The position numbers and the translations under genes are program-made. This document shows positions 7,665-17,023 of a stretch of DNA of 64,000 nt, piece by piece. The stretch is from Flavobacteriales bacterium (GTDB taxonomy: Bacteria; Bacteroidota; Bacteroidia; Flavobacteriales_F; PHOS-HE28). Every line of letters begins with the position of its first letter. Positions within the stretch are counted from its first letter, which is position 1. The DNA lies in assembly GCA_016721825.1 (NCBI GenBank), contig JADKHI010000001.1, positions 1,054,001 to 1,118,000 of the forward strand, given 5' to 3'. The notes under the pieces are model-generated. The model did not search any database. It was not told the origin of the DNA and saw nothing but the letters and a program-made list of their open reading frames with translations.

Positions 7665-9176
7665 ATGTCCAAGCAGATCGGAAAGGTCGTCCAGGTGATC
7701 GGGCCCGTGGTCGACGTACGTTTTGAGGCCGGAAAAGACCTGCCCAACATTTACGACGCACTGCACATTACGCGTGCCGACGGCAGCATTCTTGTGCTGG
7801 AGACCCAGCAGCTGACCGGCGAGGACACGGTGCGCGCCATCAGCATGGACAGCACGGACGGATTGAGCCGCGGCACCGACGTGGTCGGCCAGGGCCAGCC
7901 CATCAGCATGCCTGTGGGTGAGGACGTGAAAGGCCGCCTGTTCAACGTGGTGGGTTCGCCCATCGACGGCATGAAGCCGGTGAGCATGGCGAAGACCTAC
8001 CCGATCCACCGCGAGGCACCGAAGTTCGAGGACCTCACCACCAGCGCCGAGATCCTGTTCACCGGGATCAAGGTGATCGACCTGATCGAGCCTTACGCGA
8101 AAGGGGGAAAGATCGGCCTGTTCGGTGGTGCCGGTGTGGGCAAGACGGTGTTGATCCAGGAGCTGATCAACAACATCGCCAAAGGCTACAGCGGTTACAG
8201 CGTGTTCGCCGGTGTGGGCGAGCGCACCCGCGAAGGGAACGACCTGCTCCGCGAGATGATCGAGAGCGGCATCGTGAAGTACGGCGAGGAGTTCACCCAC
8301 AGCATGGAGAAAGGCGGCTGGGACCTGAGCAAAGTGGACTACAGCGCCCTTGCCACCAGCCAGGCCACCTTCATCTTCGGACAGATGAACGAGCCTCCCG
8401 GAGCCCGTGCCCGCGTGGCCCTCAGCGGTCTCACCCTCGCCGAGTACTTCCGCGATGGCGATGAGCAGAGCGGCGGCCGCGACATCCTGTTCTTCGTCGA
8501 CAACATCTTCCGTTTCACGCAGGCCGGCTCCGAAGTGTCCGCGCTGCTGGGCCGTATGCCGAGCGCCGTGGGTTACCAGCCGACACTGGCTACCGAGATG
8601 GGCGCCATGCAGGAGCGTATCACCTCCACCAAGCGCGGTTCCATCACCTCTGTTCAGGCGGTGTACGTGCCTGCGGATGACTTGACCGACCCCGCTCCCG
8701 CCACCACGTTCGCCCACTTGGACGCCACGACGGTGTTGAGCCGGAAGATCGCCGAGCTCGGCATCTATCCTTCCGTGGATCCACTCGATTCCACCAGCCG
8801 CATCCTCACCCCTGCCATCGTGGGTGATGTTCACTACAACTGCGCCCAGCGCGTGAAGGAGATCCTTCAGCGCTACAAGGAGCTTCAGGACATCATCGCC
8901 ATCCTCGGCATGGACGAACTGAGCGAGGACGATAAGCTGAGCGTGTACCGCGCCCGCAAGATCCAGCGCTTCCTCAGCCAGCCCTTCTTCGTGGCCGAAC
9001 AGTTCACCGGCCTGCCTGGTGTCATGGTGCCGATCGAAGAGACCATCAAAGGATTCAACATGATCCTGGACGGCCAGATGGACGAGTACCCCGAGAGCGC
9101 CTTCAACCTCAAGGGTTCCATCGACGACGTGATCACGGCCGGTAAGAAGATCATGGCCGAGGCCGCGAAAGCCTGA
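7665..9176 (+). CDS. atpD: ATP synthase F1 subunit beta
   Basis: 503 residues. The catalytic subunit of the F1 head has its Walker A motif GGAGVGKT at 154-161, 'GERTREGNDL' after it, Walker B 'DILFFVDNIFRF', and 'PSAVGYQPTLATEMG'. It carries the three nucleotide-binding catalytic sites of F1Fo ATP synthase on the inner face of the cytoplasmic membrane. It is followed by atpC after 46 bases. As in many Bacteroidota, the beta-epsilon pair is not joined to the other atp genes, none of which is in this window. Confidence 0.99.
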   Translation: MSKQIGKVVQVIGPVVDVRFEAGKDLPNIYDALHITRADGSILVLETQQLTGEDTVRAISMDSTDGLSRGTDVVGQGQPISMPVGEDVKGRLFNVVGSPIDGMKPVSMAKTYPIHREAPKFEDLTTSAEILFTGIKVIDLIEPYAKGGKIGLFGGAGVGKTVLIQELINNIAKGYSGYSVFAGVGERTREGNDLLREMIESGIVKYGEEFTHSMEKGGWDLSKVDYSALATSQATFIFGQMNEPPGARARVALSGLTLAEYFRDGDEQSGGRDILFFVDNIFRFTQAGSEVSALLGRMPSAVGYQPTLATEMGAMQERITSTKRGSITSVQAVYVPADDLTDPAPATTFAHLDATTVLSRKIAELGIYPSVDPLDSTSRILTPAIVGDVHYNCAQRVKEILQRYKELQDIIAILGMDELSEDDKLSVYRARKIQRFLSQPFFVAEQFTGLPGVMVPIEETIKGFNMILDGQMDEYPESAFNLKGSIDDVITAGKKIMAEAAKA

Positions 9177-9222
9177 GTTCTCGACTGCGCTCGAACTGAC
9201 AGGCTTTTACCACATTCACACC

Positions 9223-9456
9223 ATGCGCGTAGAGATCATCACCCCCGATAAGGAGCTCTTCAAGGGCGAGGCCAAGAGCGTGACCGTGCCCGGTGTGGAC
9301 GGCAGCATGGGCTTCTTGAACAACCACGCCCCCCTGATCACCGTGCTGAAGGCCGGCGATGTGAAGGTGAGGACCGAGAAGGGCGAAGAGTCCTTCCCCG
9401 TGAAAGGCGGTGTGGTGGAAGTGATGAACAACACCGTGCTGGTGCTCGCTGAGTAA
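9223..9456 (+). CDS. atpC: ATP synthase F1 subunit epsilon, short form
   Basis: 77 residues, equal to the N-terminal beta-sandwich domain only ('MRVEIITPDKELFKGEAKSV', 'GSMGFLNNHAPLITVLKAGD'). It is part of the central stalk and couples rotation to the beta subunits. The C-terminal two-helix hairpin that inhibits ATP hydrolysis in Escherichia coli epsilon is absent; short forms are usual in Bacteroidota. It is co-transcribed with atpD, and a terminator-like hairpin follows 24 bases after its stop. Confidence 0.96.
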   Translation: MRVEIITPDKELFKGEAKSVTVPGVDGSMGFLNNHAPLITVLKAGDVKVRTEKGEESFPVKGGVVEVMNNTVLVLAE

Positions 9457-9480
9457 GGCGATCCAACAACAACGACCGAT

Positions 9481-9508
9481 GAACGGCGCTCCGCAATGAG
9501 CGCCGTTC
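9481..9508. terminator. 11-bp hairpin after atpD-atpC
   Basis: GAACGGCGCTC pairs perfectly with GAGCGCCGTTC around CGCAAT. No U-tract follows. Position after the atpDC pair suggests it ends that transcript. Confidence 0.65.
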
Positions 9509-9579
9509 GCATGACCGGCCATCCGTTCATCCGGATCCGCTGCGGCGCATGATCCGTCCGGTGCAATTTCGACGTCGAG

Positions 9580-10101
9580 ATGAACACCAACGGCCACTAC
9601 TTGATCCTTTCCACGCGCAAGCCACGCGGCTTCGCTGTACTGGACCCTTCGGGTGCGGAGCTCGGTCGGTTGGCACAGACCAGCTGGTTCCGACAGGACG
9701 CCAAGGGGGTGGTGGACGGCCATGCGGTTGAGGTGACGCCGGAAGGTTTCTGGAAGAACCGCTATGCCATCCGGGTGGACGGTGCGCCCTTCGGCACCAT
9801 TGCGAACAAACATTGGGGATGCCTCAGCCTTACACTCTTGAACGAACACCGCCAGCCTGTGGAGCTGAAGTTCGGTCGGCTGAGCTTCTGGAAGGGCTGC
9901 TTCGCGTTGCGCCTGGACAAGGACCTCATCTTGCTGGAGGTGAAGCCCCGGTTCAACTGGCAACGCTTCGACACGGACTTCGAAGTGAGCCTGCGAGGCA
10001 CGGGCATAGCTTCCGCTCAATTGCCGCTGTTGGTGACCTTGAGCGGCTACTGCGCGCGGTTGGTGCGCCAGCGGCAGAGCTCAGCGGCCGCAGCGGGATG
10101 A
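9580..10101 (+). CDS. Conserved hypothetical cytoplasmic protein
   Basis: 173 residues, no signal peptide or membrane segment. It is rich in short beta-strand-like segments with repeated G-x-[IL] turns ('GAELGRLAQTSW', 'APFGTIANKHWG', 'KFGRLSFWKGCF'). The pattern resembles tubby/LURP-type beta-barrel folds, but I cannot assign it. It ends 27 bases before the acyltransferase start, so the two may be co-transcribed. The first ATG is taken as start. Confidence 0.65.
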   Translation: MNTNGHYLILSTRKPRGFAVLDPSGAELGRLAQTSWFRQDAKGVVDGHAVEVTPEGFWKNRYAIRVDGAPFGTIANKHWGCLSLTLLNEHRQPVELKFGRLSFWKGCFALRLDKDLILLEVKPRFNWQRFDTDFEVSLRGTGIASAQLPLLVTLSGYCARLVRQRQSSAAAAG

Positions 10102-10128
10102 CGCCCGTTGAACCAACTTAGGGGCCGC

Positions 10129-11004
10129 ATGGGCACCCTGGCCTACTACCTGGTCCTCCCTCTCCTCTACGGCATCAGCCTGCTGCCGTTCCCCTTGCTG
10201 TACCTGCTCAGCGATGGGGTGTTCCTGCTGCTCTTCCACGTGATCGGCTACCGGCGTGACGTGGTGCGCACGAACCTGCGCAACAGCTTTCCCGAGAAGA
10301 GCGCCGCCGAGCTGGACCGCATCGAGCGTGACTTCTACCGCTGGTTCTGCGACCTTACGCTGGAGACCTTGAAAACGCTCACCATCAGCCCCAAAGCCGT
10401 GCTGCGCCATGTGCATGTGGAAGGCGAACAGGTGCTGCGTAAGTACCATGAGCAGGGCCGTAGCATCGTGCTGGTGATGGGGCACTGGGGCAACTGGGAG
10501 CTGGCGGGTGCGCGTTTCAGCCAGCTGGGGCTGCACCACCTGAACGTGATCTACCACCCGCTGCACAGCCGGAAGTTCAACGCGCTGATCATCCACATGC
10601 GCACCCGTCTGGGGAACGGCCTGTACCCCATGGCCGAGACCATGAAGTGCATGCTGCGCGACCGTGGGAAGTTGACCTGCACCGCCTTCATCGCCGACCA
10701 GACTCCACCGCCCGAGCGGGCTTATTGGACGACCTTCCTGCACCAGGATACGCCGGTTTTCTGGGGCACTGAGAAGATCGCTGCCAAGCTGGGTTACCCG
10801 ATCGTATACGTTGGCATCGACCGGCCCCGGCGCGGGCATTACCTGATGCGCTTCGAGGAACTGGTGCCCAACCCGGCGGACCTCCCGGACGGAGCCATCA
10901 GTGAAGCCCATACCCGGCGGCTGGAGCAGGATATCCGCCGCCGACCGGAGATCTGGCTTTGGACCCACCGACGCTGGAAGCACAGGCGCCCGACCAGCGA
11001 ATGA
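10129..11004 (+). CDS. LpxL/HtrB-like lysophospholipid acyltransferase
   Basis: 291 residues from ATG 10129, which is preceded by AGGGG four bases upstream; a TTG start 21 bases earlier is less likely. A hydrophobic N-terminal anchor is followed by 'RRDVVRTNLRNSFPEKS' and the catalytic H-x4-E motif 'GHWGNWE' (about residues 118-124), then 'FIADQTP'. Members transfer a secondary acyl chain onto lipid A or related lipids at the inner membrane. In Bacteroidota this family is called lipid A or aminolipid acyltransferase; which lipid is modified here is not visible. Confidence 0.9.
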   Translation: MGTLAYYLVLPLLYGISLLPFPLLYLLSDGVFLLLFHVIGYRRDVVRTNLRNSFPEKSAAELDRIERDFYRWFCDLTLETLKTLTISPKAVLRHVHVEGEQVLRKYHEQGRSIVLVMGHWGNWELAGARFSQLGLHHLNVIYHPLHSRKFNALIIHMRTRLGNGLYPMAETMKCMLRDRGKLTCTAFIADQTPPPERAYWTTFLHQDTPVFWGTEKIAAKLGYPIVYVGIDRPRRGHYLMRFEELVPNPADLPDGAISEAHTRRLEQDIRRRPEIWLWTHRRWKHRRPTSE

Positions 11005-11025
11005 ACCGATCCAAGTCCTGGACGT

Positions 11026-11033
11026 TACCTTTG
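11026..11033 (+). promoter_or_regulatory. -7 box for the desaturase gene
   Basis: TACCTTTG, exact consensus, 38 bases before the desaturase start and just after the acyltransferase stop. Confidence 0.6.
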
Positions 11034-11071
11034 CGATCGTCCATTGAATATCATCCGATCAACCTACGACC

Positions 11072-12070
11072 ATGCTTGAAGGGAAAGATCTGATCCTTGC
11101 CACCCGGAATTTCGCACACGAGGTGCGTTGGAAGAGCTGGTGGCATGTGCTGACGACGATCGTGGTGCTCACGGCCGGGTACTTCATTGCGTTCATGGCC
11201 GGATCCCTCTGGATCAAGGCCCTGGGCAGCGTACTGATCGCCCTTACACTGGCGCGTTTCTTCGTGATCTACCATGACTACCTGCACCACAGCATCCTGC
11301 AGCATTCGAAGGTGGCCCGGGGCATGTTCGCCGTGTTCGGCCTCTTCATGCTCGCCCCCATCAGCATCTGGGAGCGCAGCCACAACTACCACCACGCGCA
11401 CAACAGCAAGCTCTACACCAGCAGCATCGGCTCCTTCCCCATCGTGACCAAGGAGAAGTACTTGGCCAGCAGCTGGAGCGAGCGCACCTTGTACATGTTC
11501 GTGCGCCACCCGATCACCATCGGCTTCGGCTACATCTTCATGTTCCTCTACGGCATGTGCATCCGCTCCATCGTGAGCAGCACCAACCGCCATTGGGACA
11601 GCATTGTGGCTTTGGTGGTCCACTTCGGCCTGGGCGTGGCCATCTACTTCATGGCCGGCTTCACGGGTCTGCTGTTCGGCTTCATGCTGCCCTTCTTCCT
11701 TGTGCTCTCCCTCGGCTCCTACCTCTTCTATGCACAGCACAACTTCCCCGACGTGGTCTTCGCGGAGAAGGACGGATGGACTTACAGCGGCGCCGCACTG
11801 GAAAGCAGCAGCCACATGAAGATGACCCCCGTGATGCGTTGGTTCCTGGCGAACATCGGCTACCACCACATCCACCACCTCAACCCACGCATTCCCTTCT
11901 ACCGGTTGCCGGAGGTGTACAAGGCCATCCCCGAGCTGCAGCACGCCAAGACCACGAGCCTTTGGCCTTGGGATGTGGCCAAGTGCCTGCGCCTGAAAGT
12001 GTGGGATGCCCAAGCTCAGCGCATGATCGGCCGACGCGAGATCTACCGCCGCGGCGTTCCAGCGTCCTAG
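11072..12070 (+). CDS. Membrane fatty acid desaturase / hydroxylase family protein
   Basis: 332 residues with four or more hydrophobic segments. The three histidine boxes that bind the di-iron centre are clear: HDYLHH (68-73), 'HNYHHAH' (104-110) and 'YHHIHHLNP' (about 263-271). The family inserts double bonds or hydroxyls in acyl chains or carotenoids at the cytoplasmic membrane. The third box followed by 'NPRIPFYRLPEVYKA' is typical of FA_desaturase (PF00487) members. It follows an acyltransferase, which suits membrane-lipid remodelling; the substrate cannot be read from the sequence. Confidence 0.93.
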   Translation: MLEGKDLILATRNFAHEVRWKSWWHVLTTIVVLTAGYFIAFMAGSLWIKALGSVLIALTLARFFVIYHDYLHHSILQHSKVARGMFAVFGLFMLAPISIWERSHNYHHAHNSKLYTSSIGSFPIVTKEKYLASSWSERTLYMFVRHPITIGFGYIFMFLYGMCIRSIVSSTNRHWDSIVALVVHFGLGVAIYFMAGFTGLLFGFMLPFFLVLSLGSYLFYAQHNFPDVVFAEKDGWTYSGAALESSSHMKMTPVMRWFLANIGYHHIHHLNPRIPFYRLPEVYKAIPELQHAKTTSLWPWDVAKCLRLKVWDAQAQRMIGRREIYRRGVPAS

Positions 12071-12126
12071 CGCACCGATCAAACCAACCGCCTTGCGGAT
12101 GGTCTGACCATGCAAGCATCGCTTCC

Positions 12127-13629
12127 ATGCGCAGGACCTTTCCGCTCTTCCTTCTGCTTTCGGTGCTGGCCCAAGCCCAGAACACCGATGGCGATCAGCT
12201 CTTCGGTTCGCCGGGGATCCGCATCATTGAACTGGACTTCGCCGAACCGGCCTTCTTCGATTCCCTCACGGCTTATTTCGGGCAGGACATCAACATGCCC
12301 GCCACGCTCACCGTGGATGGTGTGGCCCACCAGCTGGTGGGCGTACAGTTCAAGGGCAACAGCAGCTACAACGGCCCGGGCGACAAGAAGCCGTTCAAGA
12401 TCGACATCAACGCTTACGACGATGCCAACCGCGTGGACGGCGAGAAGAAGTTCGTGCTGAACAACGGCTTCAAGGACCCGAGCTTCCTGCGTGAAAAGCT
12501 GGCTCTGGACCTGATGAACGCGAACGGCATCAACGCCCCGCGCTGTACCTACGCCAAGCTCTACCTCAACGGCAACTACTGGGGGCTGTACATGCTGGTG
12601 GAGGCCGTCGACAAGACCTTCCTGGACCAACGCTTCGACGACAACGAAGGGAACCTCTTCAAGGGCGACCCCATCGGCGACCTGAAATGGTACGGCCCTG
12701 CACCGACAGGCTACTACAACCGTTATGAGCTGCACACCAACGAGGCGGCCAACGACTGGTCGGACCTGATCCATGCCGTGGACGTGGTGAACAACACACC
12801 AGCTTCAGCCTTCGCCGATTCCATCCATGCCCGCTTCAAGACCCAAAGCCTGCTGCGCGCCTGGGCCGCGAACAACCTGCTGGTGAACCTCGACTCCTAC
12901 CTGGGCAGCGGCCACAACTACTACCTCTACCACGACTCGGTGAGCACGGAATGGCGTTGGGTCAACTGGGACGTGAACGAGGCCTTCGGCAACTTCCAGA
13001 TGAACATGAGCGTGGCCCAGCTTCGCAACATGCCGTTGGACCACATCGGCGGTTCGCCAGGCACCCGTCCGCTCTACGAGCGCATCCTCGGGGACCCCCA
13101 ACTGCGCAGCGAGTACATCGCCGAGCTGTGCGACCTCGTGCGCCTAGGCATTGACACCGTAGCCGTCCGCATCAAGGCCGACAGCCTGCGTGCCGTGATC
13201 GACCAGGCGGTGCTGACGGACACGCACAAGTTCTACACCTACCAACAGTTCAACCTGAACCGCGAACAGGACCTCACACTGGGGCAGTTCACCATACCCG
13301 GCGTCCTGTCCTTCCTGCGTGCCCGGGTGAACTACCTCGACGACGCGCTCACCACCGCAGGGTGCATCACAGCGATCGCCGACGCCCCCATGGCCAGTGC
13401 GCTTTCGGTATGGCCCGTGCCGGCCGATGATGTACTTCGCTTCAGTGGCACAACGCCCGTGCGCATGGAGATCTTCGACACGGAAGGCCGCATGGTCTCC
13501 TCATCCCAAGAACTGCGGAACAGCTGGGAACTTACGGTCGGGCACCTGACACCGGGGCTCTACCTGGTGACGCTCCGGGACCGTGCAGGCACCTTGATCG
13601 CGCAACGCCGAGTGCCCATCGTGCATTGA
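12127..13629 (+). CDS. CotH-family secreted protein with T9SS sorting domain
   Basis: 500 residues from MRRTFPLFLLLSVLAQAQ, a signal peptide; an open frame continues upstream but its residues belong to an overlapping shadow. The CotH core (about 60-400) has 'GVQFKGNSSYNGPGDKKPFK', 'CTYAKLYLNGNYWGLYMLVE', and the protein-kinase-like metal-binding 'VNWDVNEAFGNF'. CotH proteins phosphorylate proteins in spore coats or extracellular matrices. The last about 75 residues ('ALSVWPVPADDVLRF', ending 'GLYLVTL...') are a type A T9SS sorting domain, so the enzyme acts outside the cell or on its surface. Substrate unknown. Confidence 0.92.
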   Translation: MRRTFPLFLLLSVLAQAQNTDGDQLFGSPGIRIIELDFAEPAFFDSLTAYFGQDINMPATLTVDGVAHQLVGVQFKGNSSYNGPGDKKPFKIDINAYDDANRVDGEKKFVLNNGFKDPSFLREKLALDLMNANGINAPRCTYAKLYLNGNYWGLYMLVEAVDKTFLDQRFDDNEGNLFKGDPIGDLKWYGPAPTGYYNRYELHTNEAANDWSDLIHAVDVVNNTPASAFADSIHARFKTQSLLRAWAANNLLVNLDSYLGSGHNYYLYHDSVSTEWRWVNWDVNEAFGNFQMNMSVAQLRNMPLDHIGGSPGTRPLYERILGDPQLRSEYIAELCDLVRLGIDTVAVRIKADSLRAVIDQAVLTDTHKFYTYQQFNLNREQDLTLGQFTIPGVLSFLRARVNYLDDALTTAGCITAIADAPMASALSVWPVPADDVLRFSGTTPVRMEIFDTEGRMVSSSQELRNSWELTVGHLTPGLYLVTLRDRAGTLIAQRRVPIVH

Positions 13630-13686
13630 TCGGGCCGAGCGGCAGCGGCCAGTTACGAGCGGTAAGCTGCACCTTGTCGCGGCGGC

Positions 13687-13694
13687 TACCTTCG
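13687..13694 (+). promoter_or_regulatory. -7 box for the ABC exporter operon
   Basis: TACCTTCG followed after two bases by GCGGCCGC (13697-13704), 31 bases before the ABC ATPase start. The preceding intergenic stretch (13636-13665) holds two similar copies, CGAGCGGCAGC and CGAGCGGTAAGC. Confidence 0.6.
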
Positions 13695-13725
13695 TCGCGG
13701 CCGCAACCCTGGTGGCCCACCCCTT

Positions 13726-14667
13726 ATGCTGACCTGTGAGAACATCGTGAAGCGCTACGGCGCGTTCACCGCCCTGAACGGCGTATCCATGGACGTGCCT
13801 GCGGGCAAGGTCTTCGGACTGCTGGGCCCCAACGGTGCGGGCAAGACCTCCCTTATCCGCATCATCACACGCATCACCGGTCCGGATGAAGGCCGCGTGC
13901 TGTTCGATGGCAAGCCGATGACCGATGCCGACGTTCACCAGCTCGGCTACCTGCCTGAGGAACGCGGGCTCTACAAGAAGATGAAGGTGGGTGAGCAGGC
14001 CGTCTACCTCGCGCGCCTCAAAGGCATGCCCAAGGCCGAGGCCACCACGCGCCTGAAAGAATGGTTCACCCGCTGGGAGATGGACGGCTGGTGGAACAAG
14101 AAGGTGGAAGAACTGAGCAAGGGCATGGCGCAGAAGGTCCAGTTCATCACCACCGTGCTGCACAACCCACGCCTGCTGATCCTGGACGAACCCTTCAGCG
14201 GCTTCGACCCCATCAACGCCGAACTGATCCGCAGCGAGATCCTGCGTTTGCGCGACGAAGGCACCACCGTGATGCTGAGCACACACAGCATGCCTAGCGT
14301 TGAGGAACTCTGCGACCACATCGCGCTGATCGACAATGCCAAGGTGATGTTGCACGGCAACGTGCGCGAGATCCGCAAGCGCTACAGCACGAACACCTAC
14401 CGCATCGAGTACAAGGGCACGCGGGTCGCCTTCGCCAATGCCCTCGGCTTCAGTGGCGAACTGGTGGACACGCACGACGGTGAGGACATGAGCGTGGCCC
14501 GTGTGCGGCTCGCCAAGGACACAACACCCAACACCCTGCTCCGCCAGCTGGTAAGCGGCGTGGAGGTGAACGGCGTGCAGGAGGAAGTGCCACGCATGCA
14601 CGACATTTTCATCCGTGTGGTCAGCGAGACCGCTCCGGAGATGGTGGCCAGTGGAATGACGGAATGA
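13726..14667 (+). CDS. ABC transporter ATP-binding protein (NatA-like)
   Basis: 313 residues. Walker A GPNGAGKT at 34-41, signature 'LSKGMAQK', Walker B 'LLILDEPFSGFDP', then a C-terminal extension of about 90 residues of the DUF4162 type. It supplies ATP hydrolysis for the permease encoded 10 bases downstream. The pair resembles the sodium exporter NatAB and related ABC-2 drug/sodium efflux systems; the cargo is not visible. Confidence 0.93.
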   Translation: MLTCENIVKRYGAFTALNGVSMDVPAGKVFGLLGPNGAGKTSLIRIITRITGPDEGRVLFDGKPMTDADVHQLGYLPEERGLYKKMKVGEQAVYLARLKGMPKAEATTRLKEWFTRWEMDGWWNKKVEELSKGMAQKVQFITTVLHNPRLLILDEPFSGFDPINAELIRSEILRLRDEGTTVMLSTHSMPSVEELCDHIALIDNAKVMLHGNVREIRKRYSTNTYRIEYKGTRVAFANALGFSGELVDTHDGEDMSVARVRLAKDTTPNTLLRQLVSGVEVNGVQEEVPRMHDIFIRVVSETAPEMVASGMTE

Positions 14668-14677
14668 CCAAGTGACC

Positions 14678-16021
14678 ATGAACAAGATCAAGCTCATCAT
14701 CTGGCGCGAGTTCATCACGCGGGTGCGCAAGCCCAGCTTCCTCATCATGACCATCCTCGGCCCACTGCTGATCGCGGGGGGTGTGGCGGCGGTCACCTTT
14801 CTGGGGCTGCAGGAAAGCGGTCCACAGAGCGTGCTGGTGGTCGACGTACCGCACCTCTTCACCGATAAGCTCGCCAACGCCACAAAGCCCGACATCACGT
14901 TCCATTACCGCGCGGACGACATCAGCGATTCAGCGTTCAAGAACAGCACCTACACCTTGATGGTGCGCATGAACGAGGAAGTGTTGAAGAACAACCAGGT
15001 CGAGATCTTCTACACCAAGGTGCCCAGCCAGTCCGTGCAGAACTACATCTCTGCGGAGGTGGAGAAGGTGCTGCGCAAGGAGAAACTGCGCATCAACAAC
15101 CTCGACGAGAACGTGTTCGATCAGGTGGGCACACCCGTGGCCATGAAGTTGATCGACATTGAGAAAGGCGATGAATCGCTGGAGCAGGAGAAGGCGGCGA
15201 TCGGCTTCTTCCTTGGCTACATCATGTTGCTCTTCATCATGCTCTATGGCATGCAGGTGATGCGCGGTGTGATGGAAGAGAAGCAGAGCCGCATCATTGA
15301 AGTGCTGGCCAGCTCGGTCCGCCCCTTCCAACTGATGATGGGCAAGATCGTCGGGATCGCCATGGTGGGCCTTGTGCAGTTCCTTCTATGGATCATTCTG
15401 AGCACGGCGCTGACCACCGGTGTGATCGCCCTCGCCAAGGACCGCCTGGTGGCTCAAGTGAGCAACGGCATCCCGATGGACCAGCCTATGACCACGGAGA
15501 CCAAGGCCTTGCTCCAGAACGAGATCGCCAAGGACAACGCCGACATGAGCCAGGGTCTGGACAAGGTTCACAAGATCATCGACCAGACACCGATCACGCT
15601 GGTGATCATCCTCTTCCTGTTCTACTTCCTCTGTGGCTACCTGCTCTACAGCTCCTTCTTCGCGGCCATCGGGGCGGCGGTGGACAGTGAGACGGACACG
15701 CAACAGTTCATGTTACCAGCGATGCTTCCGCTGATGCTCGCGCTCTTCATCGCGCAGATGGCCATCGTGAATCCGGATGGTCCTGCGGTCTTCTGGTTCT
15801 CCATCGTTCCCTTCACCTCTCCTATTGTGATGATGGTACGCATCGCCATGGGCAACGCCTTCGAGCACCCTTGGGAGCTGATCCTGAGCATGGTGCTGCT
15901 GGTGGCCACTTTCATTGGCACCACCTGGCTGGCAGGCCGCATCTACCGCACCGGCATCCTGATGTACGGTAAGAAGGTGACCTGGAAGGAGCTTGGGAAG
16001 TGGTTGTTCTACAAAGGATGA
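14678..16021 (+). CDS. ABC-2 type permease (NatB-like)
   Basis: 447 residues from ATG 14678; a GTG two codons upstream is an alternative. One N-terminal membrane segment ('PSFLIMTILGPLLIAGGVAA') is followed by a large extracytoplasmic domain (about 50-175) and then five to six membrane segments. 'MEEKQSRIIEVLASSVRPFQ' is the typical ABC2_membrane_3 motif. It works with the ATPase just upstream as an exporter. A very stable hairpin follows 9 bases after the stop. Confidence 0.93.
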   Translation: MNKIKLIIWREFITRVRKPSFLIMTILGPLLIAGGVAAVTFLGLQESGPQSVLVVDVPHLFTDKLANATKPDITFHYRADDISDSAFKNSTYTLMVRMNEEVLKNNQVEIFYTKVPSQSVQNYISAEVEKVLRKEKLRINNLDENVFDQVGTPVAMKLIDIEKGDESLEQEKAAIGFFLGYIMLLFIMLYGMQVMRGVMEEKQSRIIEVLASSVRPFQLMMGKIVGIAMVGLVQFLLWIILSTALTTGVIALAKDRLVAQVSNGIPMDQPMTTETKALLQNEIAKDNADMSQGLDKVHKIIDQTPITLVIILFLFYFLCGYLLYSSFFAAIGAAVDSETDTQQFMLPAMLPLMLALFIAQMAIVNPDGPAVFWFSIVPFTSPIVMMVRIAMGNAFEHPWELILSMVLLVATFIGTTWLAGRIYRTGILMYGKKVTWKELGKWLFYKG

Positions 16022-16030
16022 AAGGTGCCG

Positions 16031-16073
16031 CTGGCTATTGGCCGATCTCGTTGAAGGATCGGCCAATAGCCAG
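16031..16073. terminator. 17-bp perfect hairpin, word-built
   Basis: CTGGCTATTGGCCGATC (16031-16047) pairs perfectly with its complement at 16057-16073 around a 9-base loop; one more G-C pair extends the stem. The arms can be read as 7-base words TGGCTAT, TGGCCGA / TCGGCCA, ATAGCCA. It lies between the ABC permease stop and the ppx start, probably ending the exporter mRNA. No U-tract. Confidence 0.75.
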
Positions 16074-16099
16074 CAGCTTGTGGTCAACAGCGTAAGCAC

Positions 16100-17017
16100 A
16101 TGCGCATAGCCATCGTCGACCTCGGCACCAACACCTTCAACCTGCTGGTGGCGGAGCGGGATGCGAACGGCACCCTACGCGTGCTGCACAGCGAAGAGGT
16201 ACCGGTGTTCCTGGGCAAGGGTGGCATCGAGAAAGGACTGATCGCAGCGGATGCCTTTGAACGTGGGCTGAACGCCCTGGAGCGCTTTTCCGCTACAGCG
16301 AAGCAGCTTGGTGCGGAACGGATCACCGGCTTCGGCACATCGGCCTTGCGCAATGCGCGGAACGCACCGGCCTTCGTGAGCGCGGCCAAAGAACGCTTCG
16401 GCTTCGACATCCAGGTGATCCCCGGGGACGAGGAGGCTGCGCTGATCCTGGAGGGCGTCCGGCAGGCCGTCACCTTCACCACCAAGCCCATGCTGGTGAT
16501 GGACATCGGGGGCGGCAGCATCGAATTCATCCTGGCCACCAACAAGGCCCTGATGTGGAAACGCAGCTTCGAGCTGGGTGTCACCCGTCTTCGGGAGCGG
16601 TTCCAAGGGACCGATCCCCTTTCCTTGGAGGATCAGCTTCGCATCGGCGAGCACCTCGACTTTCACCTGGAGCCGCTGTGGGCCGTGATGGATCGCCACT
16701 GGCCCACCACCCTGATCGGTAGCGCCGGATCCTTCGACACGCTGGCTGCCATGGTCGCTGGTACCGAAGGGCGACAGCAGAACGACGAAGAGTTCGCCCT
16801 GCCTTTCACCCACATCGCCTTCGATGCCCTGAAGGACCGGCTGATGGCGATGGACCGAGCGGAGCGCCTGCTGGTGCCGGGCCTTCCGGAACATCGCGTG
16901 GACACCATCCCTTATGCGCTGATCGCCGTGGAGCGGGTGCTGATGCGCGGCATCACGGACCTGCACTGGAGCCGCTATGCCCTGAAGGAAGGGGCCGCCG
17001 CCCGGCTGATGGGTTGA
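16100..17017 (+). CDS. Ppx/GppA family exopolyphosphatase / pppGpp phosphohydrolase
   Basis: 305 residues with the ASKHA fold. Motifs: 'IVDLGTNTFNLLVAE' at the N-terminus (phosphate 1), 'GDEEA', 'VMDIGGGSIEFI' (phosphate 2) and 'GSAGSFDTLA' (adenosine-like motif). It releases phosphate from polyphosphate chains or from pppGpp. At about 300 residues it is the short two-domain form without the HD-like C-terminal domain of E. coli Ppx. It stands alone between a hairpin and a palindromic operator. Confidence 0.94.
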   Translation: MRIAIVDLGTNTFNLLVAERDANGTLRVLHSEEVPVFLGKGGIEKGLIAADAFERGLNALERFSATAKQLGAERITGFGTSALRNARNAPAFVSAAKERFGFDIQVIPGDEEAALILEGVRQAVTFTTKPMLVMDIGGGSIEFILATNKALMWKRSFELGVTRLRERFQGTDPLSLEDQLRIGEHLDFHLEPLWAVMDRHWPTTLIGSAGSFDTLAAMVAGTEGRQQNDEEFALPFTHIAFDALKDRLMAMDRAERLLVPGLPEHRVDTIPYALIAVERVLMRGITDLHWSRYALKEGAAARLMG

Positions 17018-17023
17018 GGTGTT

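Noticed and set aside
7530..8834. Open frame antisense to atpD
   Set aside because: Shadow of atpD; codon positions mirror the real gene.
11557..12126. N-terminal extension of the CotH gene into the desaturase gene
   Set aside because: The extension is an out-of-frame reading of the desaturase; a signal peptide begins at 12127.
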